IMG/VR virus record: IMGVR_UViG_3300043621_000137
Location: 1-64,000 of that record
DNA length: 64,000 nucleotides
Direction: 5' to 3' (one strand)
Origin: a virus
Shown: positions 32,132-41,123 of the stretch, piece after piece
Position numbering within the stretch: position 1 is the first letter of the stretch
Layout: every line of letters starts with the position of its first letter
Made by a program: the position numbers and the translations under genes
The notes under the pieces: model-generated
Told to the model about the DNA's origin: nothing
Database searches by the model: none
The model's input: the letters and a program-made list of their open reading frames with translations, nothing else

Positions 32132-33616
32132 TCAGCGCCGCCGCGTGGTCGCGCGGTACACCGCGGGGAGCGCGCCCCCGGCCGGATCGGCCGAGCTCGG
32201 GAAGCCCGGATTGTGGCAGTCCATCCGGTCCTCCCAGTACTTGTTGTGCCCGAGGTACCACTTGCCGTCGCTAAACTGCCCGACGCTGCTCGCCTGCCCC
32301 ACCCAGTAGCTCAGATCGCCAATGCCCCCGGGGAGACCGCATTCGGCGATGGCGATGGGGTTGAAGTGGTTGTAGCTCGCTTCCACATCGATCGCGATCT
32401 GCGCCGGGTCCGCACTCATCGCCACGATCGGATCCCCGGGCGCGGTCCCGGACCCCGTGAGCTTCGCCGCGGCCTGCTGCGCGACCGCGAGCGCTTCCCC
32501 TACGGCGCGGCGCAGCGCGGCGACGTCGTCCTGGGTCGCCGCCGTCGCGGCGAGATCGGCGAGCGTCGCCTGGGTCGCTTGGAGCTGCGTCGTGTGATCG
32601 GCGGCCTGGTCCCACAAGAGGCGCACCGACTGCTGCGCGCGCCAGTCGGCGATGCCATCGACGTGCGGGTAGCGGCGGCCTGGCGTGTGAGGCGTGGGCT
32701 CCACGCGCACGGGGATGATCGTGCCGCCGCCACCGCCTCCACCCCCACCGCCCCCGCCACCGCCGGGGCCGGGGGGCGGGTCGATGATGGGCCCGGCGGG
32801 CACGCCCGCGACCGTGACGGTGAGCGCGGTCATATCGCCGGCCTGCTCGCCGATCGTCGCGGCCCAGACGACGCGGAAGCTGTTGTTGGTGAGCGCGCGG
32901 AAGGACGGCCAGGCATCCACGCCCGCCGCGACATACGGGCCGTAGAGCGGCGTCGTCGCCCCGATGGGGTGGACGACCAGGCCCGAGATCGACGAGTAGT
33001 AGCCGAGCCACCAGGCCCCGTTGATCGGGAAGGCGACCGGGAAGTAGACGTCGCCCGGGAGCGTGACCGGGGTGGGCAGGCCAATGACCGAGAGCACCAG
33101 GCCGACCGAATCCTTCCAGAGCGCGCGGTGCTTGCCGAGCAGACACAGGTCGTAGGCGTGGTTCGGGGTGAGCGTCCACTGTGTGCCGTTCAGCTCGCGC
33201 ACCTTGGAGGGGCCGGTCGCGTTGTAGTCGGGTTTGAAGCCGATCTCGGCCTCCGGCCCCATGCCGAGGAGGCCCGCGACGGTCGAGCGGAAGCCGGTCG
33301 TGGAGTTGAGCCGGCGATAGGGCGAGGTCGCGTGCCCCCACCACCAGGCCGCGTGCCCCCCGCCGGCGAAGCCGAAGTTGGCCGCCGAGGGGGTGGCGGG
33401 GTTCAGGCGCGCGGTCGCGCCGGTCGAGACGTTGTAGGTGCTCGCGGTCCACTCGTCGCCGGGCAGCGGGTCGACGCCCGAGGCGAAGGCGATCGTGTCG
33501 TCGTCGATCCAGCCCAGGTTCCCGCCGGCCGGGACGATGACGGCGTTGTTCAGGTTGAGAGCGTAGCCGCCGACCCCGTGGCTGTAGCTGCCGACGCTGT
33601 TGATGGTGGGCGGCAT
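32132..33616 (-). CDS. Tail fibre or spike-like protein with poly-Gly hinge
   Basis: A 494-residue protein. The first 275 residues show beta-propeller-like repeats (GGNLGWIDDDTIAFASG, GGGHAAWWWGHA). A hinge of about 15 consecutive glycines, with prolines in front, separates it from a helical coiled-coil-like segment (TTQLQATQATLADLAATAAT) and a C-terminal domain with several Trp residues. Modular beta head, hinge and coiled coil suggest a receptor-binding or tail-spike component. Confidence 0.5.
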   Translation of the reverse strand: MPPTINSVGSYSHGVGGYALNLNNAVIVPAGGNLGWIDDDTIAFASGVDPLPGDEWTASTYNVSTGATARLNPATPSAANFGFAGGGHAAWWWGHATSPYRRLNSTTGFRSTVAGLLGMGPEAEIGFKPDYNATGPSKVRELNGTQWTLTPNHAYDLCLLGKHRALWKDSVGLVLSVIGLPTPVTLPGDVYFPVAFPINGAWWLGYYSSISGLVVHPIGATTPLYGPYVAAGVDAWPSFRALTNNSFRVVWAATIGEQAGDMTALTVTVAGVPAGPIIDPPPGPGGGGGGGGGGGGGGTIIPVRVEPTPHTPGRRYPHVDGIADWRAQQSVRLLWDQAADHTTQLQATQATLADLAATAATQDDVAALRRAVGEALAVAQQAAAKLTGSGTAPGDPIVAMSADPAQIAIDVEASYNHFNPIAIAECGLPGGIGDLSYWVGQASSVGQFSDGKWYLGHNKYWEDRMDCHNPGFPSSADPAGGALPAVYRATTRRR

Positions 33617-33622
33617 CGGGGG

Positions 33623-36600
33623 TTAGGCGGGCGCCTCGGCCGCGGCGCCGCCGCTGGCTTGCGCGGCGAGCACCGCATGGGTCATCGGACGGCTCGGGTC
33701 GAGGTCGTCGTTGCCGAAGGGTTGGACGGTGATCGCGCGGGCCGCGCCCCAGGGCTGAATGACGATCGTCGTCTCGTCGCGATAGAGCCAGAAGGGCGCC
33801 GCGCTCGTGAGCACGTACTTGATCAGCACACCCTTGCCGGCCTGGAAGCCGTTCAGGAAGCGGCGCTGCTTCTGGCCGCCGGTCGAGGGAATTGCATATG
33901 CATGTGTCGTCGTGTCGCCGACCTGGTTGTGCTGCACGTAGGTCGTGAGCGTGACGTCGGCGGTGGACTTCAAGGTGATGTGGCCGTAGAGCGGATAGAA
34001 CCAGCCGGGCAGGCCGTGGTTGGTTTCTTGGGTCTCCCAGCGGTCGAGCGCGAACGGCTCCTCGTCAAAGAGCGGCTCGGCCGAGTAGAGCCGGCCGGGA
34101 TGACTGTCGACGGGGAAGAGGCGCCACACGCGGCCGAGCGCCTGTTGGTTGAGCGCCAGCTGCACGACCTTCCGGCCGTTCGTGTTCACCGTGAGCGTCT
34201 CGACGACCGTGCCGTCGACTTCGACCTGGACCTGCTTGTCGACCCCGTAGGTGTCGCATTCGAAGATCACCGCCTTGAGCCACTTGTCGGCGCGCGTGCC
34301 GAGGATCGAGAAGTTCTGGTTCCAGTTGGTCTGCTCGGAGGGCTCGGGTTGGAGCTGCCAGCGGTGCGTGTAGAGGAGGCCCGGCGCCTCGTCGATCGCG
34401 ACGAAGCGGAAGACGTGGCCGCGGCCCCAGGGCAGCGTCAGATGCACGGTCTGCCGGCCGGTGGTCTGGACGCGCCAGAAGGGCTCGCTCGTCGCCGGAT
34501 GGGCCAGGCGGACGCCGTCGACGTAGACCTCGATGCGCTTCTCGGCGCCCGCCGTGTCGCAGTAGAGATCGAGCCCCGTGTAGTACTGGTCCCACTGGTT
34601 TTCGAAGTGGATGTCCCAGGCGGCGATCCGCGGCGGCTCCTGGACGTAGATCCAGTCGGCGCGGTAGAGGATCCAGGTGACGCAGTCGAGCGCCTCGGGG
34701 CGCAAGCGCACGAGGTTGGCCGGGACGGCGGGCCAGGAGAACTTGATCTTGTGCCGGTTCGCGGCGGTGACCGTGAGCGTGTCGACCAAGGACCGCGTGC
34801 CGTCGAAGTCGCGCTCGACGAGCACCGTCTTGGTCTGCCCGCCGGTGTCGCAGTCGAGGGTGACGCCGGTGAGCCAGACTTCGTCGGGCGAGTTGAGGTC
34901 GTCCCAGTTGGTGACGCGCTTGTTGGTGATGTCGGGCTGGAGCGTGATCGCATAGCCGAGCTGATAGAGCGTGGGCGGCGTGCCGGCGGTCGCCCAGCGG
35001 AGCTCGCAGGCGATCGAGTGCGCCTTCTGCGGGCTCGGCCCGAACGGATCGAGGATGAAGCGCTGCCGCCCGGCGACACCGGTCGTGACCGGGATCGGGA
35101 GATCGATATGCGTCTCCTCGTTCAGGTACACCTGGACGTCGATCTGGGTGCCCGCCGGATCGGCGTCGAGGAAGAGGTCGCCGAAGAGCTTCTCTTCGCG
35201 CCGTTCGCCCGAGGCCGAGCCCGTGCGGATCGTGCAGGCGATCGCCGCCCCATCGTCGCTGGTCCCGCTGTGGCTGTAGCTCACGCCGGTGCCCAGGCCG
35301 CCCATGAGGAGGACGTCCTCGTCGACGCCCTGGAGCACAGCGGGCGCTTTGCCGAAGCGGTAGTGCCGCCAGAACTTCTGCAGGATGGAGAAGACGAGCA
35401 CCTGGCGCACACCCGAGGTGTCCTGGTACTGGAAGTAGAGATCGTTCTCCCACACGGTGAGGCGCAGCGCGGCCGTCTGCGTCTTGTCGATCGGCTGATA
35501 GCCGTTGACGGCGGTGCCGTAGAAGAGCGGGTTGATCTTTTCGCTGAGCCAGTCCTCGGGCCCGCCGTCGGTCGCAAAGACGCCATCCTCGGCAACGAAG
35601 AAGATCAGGCCGCCCGGCCCGGTGCAGAACGACCAGCGGCCGAGCAGCCCGCGCGTGCAGAGGGACGGCGCGGCGGTCACGCCCTGCCCGCCCGAGAGGT
35701 TCGGGTAGAGGAAGTACATCCGCGCGCGGCTGAAGACGAACGCCTGGTGGCCGGCGATGCCGCCGTTGAGCAATTCTTCGGAGGGCGCGCACACTTCGAC
35801 GTTACCGGTCGCCGACCAGTGATCGGGCTGGCCGGCGACGCAGTAGTAGGCGTGCCCGGGGCGGTACGGATCGCCGCAGGCGAAGAGCATCCCCTCGACC
35901 GGGCCCCAGAGCGCTGAGACCGGCTGCGCGAGCACCGTGTCGCCGTCCTCGGTGACGGTGGGCACCGGCTGGTAGTGATCGGACGGGAGCGTGCCCGCGC
36001 CGACAATCTCGGCGTCGCTGAACTCATCGGTAAAGGGCCCGCCGTCGGCCGCGTTCTCCCCGCAAAAGTACCAGTCGTCGATGAGCGAGCCGCCCCGCCG
36101 GTAGATGCGTTGGCGCACGGCCGCGTCGCCGTAGGCCGGCGGGGTGACGATGACGCGGCGGCGCGCCGGATCGATCACGGCCGTCTCGGGGGCGAGCGGG
36201 TCGACGCGCAGGTCGATCTGTTCGTCCGAGCCATTCGACTCGGCCCCCGTGCGCGGATCGTAGTGGGTGACCCGGTAGTCGTAGGGCTGGGCGCCCGGTT
36301 CAGAAGTATCGGGGCCCCAGCCGCCGGTCAGGTACACGCCGTCAACGCCGATCGCGAGCGGGTCGGCGTAGTCGTCGACGGTGCGGACGTAGATGATCAG
36401 GCCGGTGACCGTCGCCCAGTTGCGCCCTGCGGTGGAGCCGATGCGCTGGAAGTCGCCGCGCCGGAAGGGCGCGCCGGTGAGGCCGTAGGTGTACCACTGC
36501 TGCGAGGCCAGGCCGATCTGGAAGGAGCGCGCGCGGCCGGGGTCCGATTGCTCGCGACCGGCCTGCCAGCTGGGGCGGGTGTCGTCGTAGCGGCGCGTCT

Positions 36601-37675
36601 CGCTGTCCTTGTCGCGGAGCGCGTGGATGCGCGCGTCCTCGGCCGCATCGATCTGCGCGCGGACCGCCTGGACGAACTCCACGTAGTCGTTCGGGCGGAA
36701 GGCTTTCACGTAGGCGTCGCTGTTCTTGCCGGCGTCGTCCTTGACCCCCGGGAGCACCAGCGGATCGAACAGCTCGCTGACGACGACGTACAGGCGAATC
36801 TCGGCGAGCTTGTCCGGGTGCGACGTCTTCAGCGAGAGGCGAATGAGGTCGTCGTCGCTCGCGTCGTGGACCGCCCCGCCGTCGATGTCGGTGAGGTGGG
36901 TCAGATCGAGATCGAGCGGCAGGCCCCACCAGGAGTCGTAGCCCCCTTTCACGACCGGGGCCGGATCGTCGAACGGCACGACGACGGTGGCCGGGGCGGT
37001 GACGCAGTAGATCCCTTCGCCGCCAAACGTCGGGCTGAAATCCGGGACGGGCGCCGCGGGCACCCCGGTCACCGTGCCGGCGCCATCGTGACCGGGCGCG
37101 GGCGTCCAGGCCGAGGCCTGGGTGCCGTCGGAGGGGTCGCACTGGGCGATCGCGCGCGAGCACTCGGACGCCAGGTGCGTCGCGGCCGGGGTGGCCGGGG
37201 CCGGCAGCCCAATCGGGAGCGCCAGGCCGTCGGCGCGCACCTTCGCCATCTTGCTCGCGTCGCCGACAAACATCCAGGGGACGCCCGAGAGCGGCGGGCG
37301 GTGGGGGAGGAGCGCGAGCGGCTGGCCGCTGTAGCCGGAGGAGACGGGGGCGGTCGCCCCGCTGAGCCCCCGATGAAGCGCGCTACCGACGCCCCAGAAG
37401 CGCGTGTCGGGGCCGCCCGGGTCATGGAGCTTGCGAATCGAGTGACAGATCGTTTCCCCGCCGTGGGTCGCGACGACCGTCTGGCCCGGGCGGGCGGTCG
37501 CTTCGCCTTCCGACTGGTGCCAGAGGTTGGTGTGGCGCGCCCAGCCCTCCATCGCATCGAGCGAGTCCTTGAGGTTGAGCGTACCCGAGCCGAAGCGCAC
37601 GCGGTGGTTCTCGAACGCGCCCTCGAACTGGCTGTTCGTGACGTTCTGCGCGCGGCGGCTGATCTGTTCGGCCAT
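33623..37675 (-). CDS. Large tail protein (1350 residues)
   Basis: The largest structural protein, 1350 residues, beta-rich. It includes a LDLDLTHLTDIDGG region, a RRVIVTPPAYGDAAVRQRIY region as seen in short-tail tube or hub proteins, and three related C-terminal units with the form WDIHFENQWDQYYTGL, WNQNFSILGTRADKWLKAVI and WDDLNSPDEVWLTGVTL, each followed by an EVYVDG or VEVDG strand. These suggest repeated beta-sandwich modules. It probably builds the tail tube, nozzle or fibre. A dispersed palindrome copy lies inside it. Confidence 0.6.
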   Translation of the reverse strand: MAEQISRRAQNVTNSQFEGAFENHRVRFGSGTLNLKDSLDAMEGWARHTNLWHQSEGEATARPGQTVVATHGGETICHSIRKLHDPGGPDTRFWGVGSALHRGLSGATAPVSSGYSGQPLALLPHRPPLSGVPWMFVGDASKMAKVRADGLALPIGLPAPATPAATHLASECSRAIAQCDPSDGTQASAWTPAPGHDGAGTVTGVPAAPVPDFSPTFGGEGIYCVTAPATVVVPFDDPAPVVKGGYDSWWGLPLDLDLTHLTDIDGGAVHDASDDDLIRLSLKTSHPDKLAEIRLYVVVSELFDPLVLPGVKDDAGKNSDAYVKAFRPNDYVEFVQAVRAQIDAAEDARIHALRDKDSETRRYDDTRPSWQAGREQSDPGRARSFQIGLASQQWYTYGLTGAPFRRGDFQRIGSTAGRNWATVTGLIIYVRTVDDYADPLAIGVDGVYLTGGWGPDTSEPGAQPYDYRVTHYDPRTGAESNGSDEQIDLRVDPLAPETAVIDPARRRVIVTPPAYGDAAVRQRIYRRGGSLIDDWYFCGENAADGGPFTDEFSDAEIVGAGTLPSDHYQPVPTVTEDGDTVLAQPVSALWGPVEGMLFACGDPYRPGHAYYCVAGQPDHWSATGNVEVCAPSEELLNGGIAGHQAFVFSRARMYFLYPNLSGGQGVTAAPSLCTRGLLGRWSFCTGPGGLIFFVAEDGVFATDGGPEDWLSEKINPLFYGTAVNGYQPIDKTQTAALRLTVWENDLYFQYQDTSGVRQVLVFSILQKFWRHYRFGKAPAVLQGVDEDVLLMGGLGTGVSYSHSGTSDDGAAIACTIRTGSASGERREEKLFGDLFLDADPAGTQIDVQVYLNEETHIDLPIPVTTGVAGRQRFILDPFGPSPQKAHSIACELRWATAGTPPTLYQLGYAITLQPDITNKRVTNWDDLNSPDEVWLTGVTLDCDTGGQTKTVLVERDFDGTRSLVDTLTVTAANRHKIKFSWPAVPANLVRLRPEALDCVTWILYRADWIYVQEPPRIAAWDIHFENQWDQYYTGLDLYCDTAGAEKRIEVYVDGVRLAHPATSEPFWRVQTTGRQTVHLTLPWGRGHVFRFVAIDEAPGLLYTHRWQLQPEPSEQTNWNQNFSILGTRADKWLKAVIFECDTYGVDKQVQVEVDGTVVETLTVNTNGRKVVQLALNQQALGRVWRLFPVDSHPGRLYSAEPLFDEEPFALDRWETQETNHGLPGWFYPLYGHITLKSTADVTLTTYVQHNQVGDTTTHAYAIPSTGGQKQRRFLNGFQAGKGVLIKYVLTSAAPFWLYRDETTIVIQPWGAARAITVQPFGNDDLDPSRPMTHAVLAAQASGGAAAEAPA
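33891..33904. repeat. Dispersed palindrome copy in the large tail gene
   Basis: Contains the exact core GCATATGCA (33894-33902). On the coding (minus) strand it reads THAYAI with GCA/TAT codons. Confidence 0.5.
35101..35114. repeat. Degenerate palindrome copy (GATCGATATGCGTC)
   Basis: Eleven of 14 positions match the consensus. ATATGCGTCTCC is shared with the copy at 22475. It is a weaker member of the set, inside the large tail gene. Confidence 0.3.
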
Positions 37676-37766
37676 CGGGAGGCGTCCTCCTGCTCGTCCC
37701 GCACCGACGCGCCGACCCCGGAGTCGATGGACTCACGAGGCCCGGCGCGTCCCGCGAGGCGTGTGC

Positions 37767-38282
37767 CTACACCTTGGGCGTCGGCTTACCGCTGTCGGGC
37801 AGCGTGTTGTCCGGCTTGCCCGGTCGTCCGCCCGGCAGCGTGTGGTCCGGATGACCCCCGCCGCCTGGCAGGGAATGGTCGGGATGGCCGCCACCACCTG
37901 GCAGCGTGTGGTCAGGATGGCCCATGTCGCCCGGCAGCGTGTGGTCGGGCACCAGAATCAGCCCGAGGCACGCGAGCCACTTCACGATGTATTTCCGGCC
38001 CGGGACAATCGGCAACTGTGCCGCGTACGGCGGCAAACTGTTGTCGGGCTTCTCGGTCGGGTCGAACGGGAACACCGGGAGCTGGACCGCTTGCCCTGGG
38101 GGCGGCAGGTAGATCGGCTGCGACGGATGCCCGCCGCCGCCATACGAGGGCAACTGCCCCGCATTGGGCGGCGGCGGCAGGTAAATCGGCGGCGACGGAT
38201 ACGGGCCGCCGCCCGGGAGCGTGTTATCGACCCCCTGGCCCCCATCCAAGAACGTGATCAGCGCAAGACGTTGTGATGCCAT
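37767..38282 (-). CDS. Low-complexity protein with HPDHTLPGGGG repeats
   Basis: A 171-residue protein. ATG 38282 gives MASQRLALITFLDGG. Two PSPPIYLPPP-type units lie at residues 29-62. Residues 111-165 hold four to five tandem copies of an 11-residue unit (HPDHTLPGGGG), ending in PDNTLPDSGKP. The DNA repeat is visible between about 37790 and 37960. The LP(P/G) repeats are unusual and could form an extended fibre. It lies between the large tail protein and the connector genes. Confidence 0.55.
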   Translation of the reverse strand: MASQRLALITFLDGGQGVDNTLPGGGPYPSPPIYLPPPPNAGQLPSYGGGGHPSQPIYLPPPGQAVQLPVFPFDPTEKPDNSLPPYAAQLPIVPGRKYIVKWLACLGLILVPDHTLPGDMGHPDHTLPGGGGHPDHSLPGGGGHPDHTLPGGRPGKPDNTLPDSGKPTPKV

Positions 38283-38367
38283 GCTTCCTCCTCGGGTAAC
38301 GGATTGTTGATTGACGGACTCGCTAGCACTCGACTCGCCACATCCACACATCGGGTGTGCCTTCCTT

Positions 38368-39009
38368 TCACGCAAAGCCGCCCAGCAGGATGCTGGCGGC
38401 GGTCTCGGTGAGCTGGTACCGCCGCTCGGCGTACTGGGCCCGCTCGTCATCGAGCAGCCGGCCGACCTTGCGGAGCAGCGTGCCGAGCGCGGCGTACTTG
38501 AGCGCCGAGGCGAACTCGGGCGCGAGCGGCAGCGGAGCGGCGACCCCGCCGACCGCGGGCGCGACGTTCGGGGGTTTGGCGATGTACAGCAGTTCGATCG
38601 TGCCCGCCACGTGCGGCGTCGGGACCAGGCGCAGGGTGAGGGTCGGCCCATCGAGATCGGCGTAGCCGAGCGGCAGGCCGGGGGCGGTCTCCCAGCCCGG
38701 GACGGCCAGGTCGCCCTCGAAGGCGTCGACCGGGCCGAGCGGCGTACGCGTGTCGTCGTCGGCGCGCCAGACCAGGTGGGCGGTCGCCAGCCAGTCGGGG
38801 GGCAGATCGATCTGCGTGGTGGCGGCCGGGACGGCGATCTCGACCCGCGTCACGGTTTGGTGCGTGTCGCGGACGAGCGCGCGGACGCCGGCGTTGATCG
38901 CGTCGAGCACCTCGCCCCGCGTCCAGATGAGCGACGGGAAGCTGTCGCCGCCGTCGGGCGGTTCGATGAGCACGTACTGGAGCTCTTCCAACAGCTCGCG
39001 GTCAGTCAT
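38368..39009 (-). CDS. Head-tail connector-like protein
   Basis: A 213-residue protein, helical at the start (ELLEELQYVL, WTRGEVLDAINAGVRALV), with a beta middle (RVEIAVPAATTQIDLP) and a helical end (FASALKYAALGTLLRKVGRLL). This helix-sheet-helix order matches phage adaptor proteins of the P22 gp4/DUF6682 kind, which join portal and tail. It overlaps the next upstream gene by 8 nt and a second connector-like protein lies there. Confidence 0.6.
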   Translation of the reverse strand: MTDRELLEELQYVLIEPPDGGDSFPSLIWTRGEVLDAINAGVRALVRDTHQTVTRVEIAVPAATTQIDLPPDWLATAHLVWRADDDTRTPLGPVDAFEGDLAVPGWETAPGLPLGYADLDGPTLTLRLVPTPHVAGTIELLYIAKPPNVAPAVGGVAAPLPLAPEFASALKYAALGTLLRKVGRLLDDERAQYAERRYQLTETAASILLGGFA

Positions 39010-39733
39010 TGGCGGTCTCCGCCTGGTCGTGCCGACTGAACTGCGCGACCACGCCCTGCAGCTGGTTCGGCGCGCCGGTCGAGGGTTGGAGATCGCGCCG
39101 GCGATCGAGCCCGGCCCAGCGACGGTACTGCTGGTTGGTCTTGAGTAGCGCGTTCTCGTCGGCCGCCGCCTGGAGGAACGCCTCGAAGTACGGCCGGGTC
39201 GCCCGCCAGCGATCGCCCGCTTCCTTGTAGGCGGCGACGTGGAGCGCCATGTCGGCGATGACGTCGATGATCTCCTCGCCGAGGTCGACCCGGTCCAGCG
39301 GGTCCACCAGCACCGGCGTCGCCATGACGCCGTCGCAGACGAGCGCGGCGGGCGCGACGGTGGGGAAGGCCGGCCAGATGGCGATCTGGGTGAGTGAGAC
39401 GGGCGCCCAGAGCTGCGGCACGGCGGCGGTGTCCAGACGCCACTGCGGCGCGGCGAGATCGAGTTCGAGGATCGAGGTCGGGTGGAGCGGGGCGCCCGCG
39501 GCGGTGGTCACCCGCATCGCGTAGGTGAGCAGGCCCGGGAGCGTGATCTCCGGCGTGCCGGCGGTGGCGGAGAGGAACACCCGCGTGCGCCAGCGGCCGG
39601 TCAGCAGGTTCCACTCGCGGAGCGCTTCGTTCAACGCGAGGCGCGCTTCTTCGGCCGTCCAGAAGACGACCGTGTCCCAGCGCTGGATCATCCGCAGCTG
39701 GAGGCCCGCGAGGGTGGTGTGGGTGTAGGGCAC
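39002..39733 (-). CDS. Second connector-like protein
   Basis: A 243-residue protein: TLAGLQLRMIQRWDTVVFWT and EARLALNEALREWNLLTGRW are N-terminal helices like those of the neighbouring 213-residue protein, followed by a beta-sandwich-like middle (PEITLPGLLTYAMRV) and C-terminal helices (IIDVIADMALHVAAYKEAGD). It probably forms part of the same head-tail junction. Its stop overlaps the start of the downstream gene. Confidence 0.55.
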   Translation of the reverse strand: MPYTHTTLAGLQLRMIQRWDTVVFWTAEEARLALNEALREWNLLTGRWRTRVFLSATAGTPEITLPGLLTYAMRVTTAAGAPLHPTSILELDLAAPQWRLDTAAVPQLWAPVSLTQIAIWPAFPTVAPAALVCDGVMATPVLVDPLDRVDLGEEIIDVIADMALHVAAYKEAGDRWRATRPYFEAFLQAAADENALLKTNQQYRRWAGLDRRRDLQPSTGAPNQLQGVVAQFSRHDQAETAND

Positions 39734-39752
39734 GGGGGCTCGGGCTCCAGTG

Positions 39753-41108
39753 TTACGGCAGGGGGCGGGCGGGGCAAGATCCCCCGGCGGCGGCGTCGTC
39801 GACCGGGAACGCCCCCGTGATGCAGACCAGCGGGCGGAGGAAGACCTCGACGACCAGCTGCGTGGCGCGCGCGCGACCCGGGACCTGCGTGAAGGCCTCG
39901 ACCGCCGCCTGCGTGAGGCGCGCCGAGACGGCGGGCGCCGGGAGGAAGACGTCGACGGCCAGCTGGGTGAGCCGGACCGGGATCGCGTCGACCGGGGTGA
40001 GCAGTTCGAGGAGCGCCTGGGTGACGGCCGTCGACGTCGCCCGCGTCAGCAGTTCCGTGACCGCTTGCGTGACGCGCGTGTCGGGCGGCGGGGGGATCAG
40101 CTGCAGGATCTCGATGACCGCCTGGGTGACGCGCGCGGCCGGGAGGACCGGGCGGCTGAGGGTTTCGCTGACGGCCTGCGTGACGCGCGCGACGGCGGGC
40201 GTGGAGACGACCGCCACCAGGAACTCGACTTCGAGTTCCCAGGGCGAGGTACTCCGGCTGCCCGAGACGCCGAGCAGCCGGTAGTAGCGGTAGGCGGTCG
40301 CGTTGCTCTCGCCGCCGCCGAAGCAGGTGACAAACGGGCCCAGCGCGACCGTGTTGCCGAGGGTGACGACGGCGCTGAGGTCCGTCCACGCGCTGCCGTC
40401 GGGACTGCCTTGGAGTTTCCAGTCGCCCTGCGCGAGCGTCCGATCCAACCAGAAGCGTGCCTGCTGCACCACGACGGGGGTGCCGAGATCGAACCGCACC
40501 CAGTGCCCCGCGACGGCGACCGCGTCCCAAAACAGCTCACTCAGGGCGAAGGATCCATTCACCAGGGTCGCGGGCGTCCCCGGCGTCCCGAACCAGCTGA
40601 TGCCGCTACTGGTGACGGTGATCGCGCCCGTGCGGTTGCCACTGCCGAGCGGATTGAGGTACGAGGTCGTGCCCGCCTCGTCGACCTTGAACGCGATCTC
40701 GTAGATCCACGGGCTGGTGCTGGCCGCCCCGCTGACTTGGAACAGGCGGTAGAAGACGTAGCCGGTGGTGTTGCCGGCGAGGGAGGTGAGCGTCTGGGTC
40801 GCAACCCCGCCGAGCGTGAACGAGCCGCCGATGTCGGTCCAGGTCGTGCGGTCGTGGCTGCCCTGCCACTTCCAGGTGCCGTGGGCGGCCGTGTTCTGCT
40901 GGTACCACGTGGCCTCGTCGATGACCTTCTTCGACGGGAACCAGAACTCCAGGACGTTGCCGGTCGCGGTGTTGAAGAACCACGCATTCGTCGTCGTGTT
41001 GCCGTCGAGGCAGGCGGTCAACGTGCCCGCGTAGGACACGGCCGACGTGACGAGCACCAGCGTCCGGCGGTCGCCCGACCCGCACGGATTGGTGTAGGAG
41101 GTCGCCAT
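39753..41108 (-). CDS. Tail adhesin with two F5/8C-like domains and RVTQAV repeats
   Basis: A 451-residue protein. Residues 15-150 and 155-300 look like two discoidin (F5/8 type C)-like modules: GTWKWQGSHDRTTWTDIGG and GDWKLQGSPDGSAWTDLS are corresponding motifs, each followed by YRLFQVSG or YRLLGVSG. From about residue 305 a repeat R(V/L/A)TQAxxExL occurs about seven times. Such folds bind carbohydrate, so host-surface recognition is the likely role. Confidence 0.6.
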   Translation of the reverse strand: MATSYTNPCGSGDRRTLVLVTSAVSYAGTLTACLDGNTTTNAWFFNTATGNVLEFWFPSKKVIDEATWYQQNTAAHGTWKWQGSHDRTTWTDIGGSFTLGGVATQTLTSLAGNTTGYVFYRLFQVSGAASTSPWIYEIAFKVDEAGTTSYLNPLGSGNRTGAITVTSSGISWFGTPGTPATLVNGSFALSELFWDAVAVAGHWVRFDLGTPVVVQQARFWLDRTLAQGDWKLQGSPDGSAWTDLSAVVTLGNTVALGPFVTCFGGGESNATAYRYYRLLGVSGSRSTSPWELEVEFLVAVVSTPAVARVTQAVSETLSRPVLPAARVTQAVIEILQLIPPPPDTRVTQAVTELLTRATSTAVTQALLELLTPVDAIPVRLTQLAVDVFLPAPAVSARLTQAAVEAFTQVPGRARATQLVVEVFLRPLVCITGAFPVDDAAAGGSCPARPLP

Positions 41109-41123
41109 CGGCAGGCTCGCCGA

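Noticed and set aside
32700-32765. Poly-glycine stretch as a sign of a frameshift
   Set aside because: The flanking parts of the protein stay in one sensible frame and a glycine hinge between domains is plausible for a fibre protein.
32213-35917. Plus-strand frame of 1234 codons across the tail genes
   Set aside because: Arg/Ala/Val-rich antisense frame over two structural genes with sensible composition and order; no ribosome site or domain motif.
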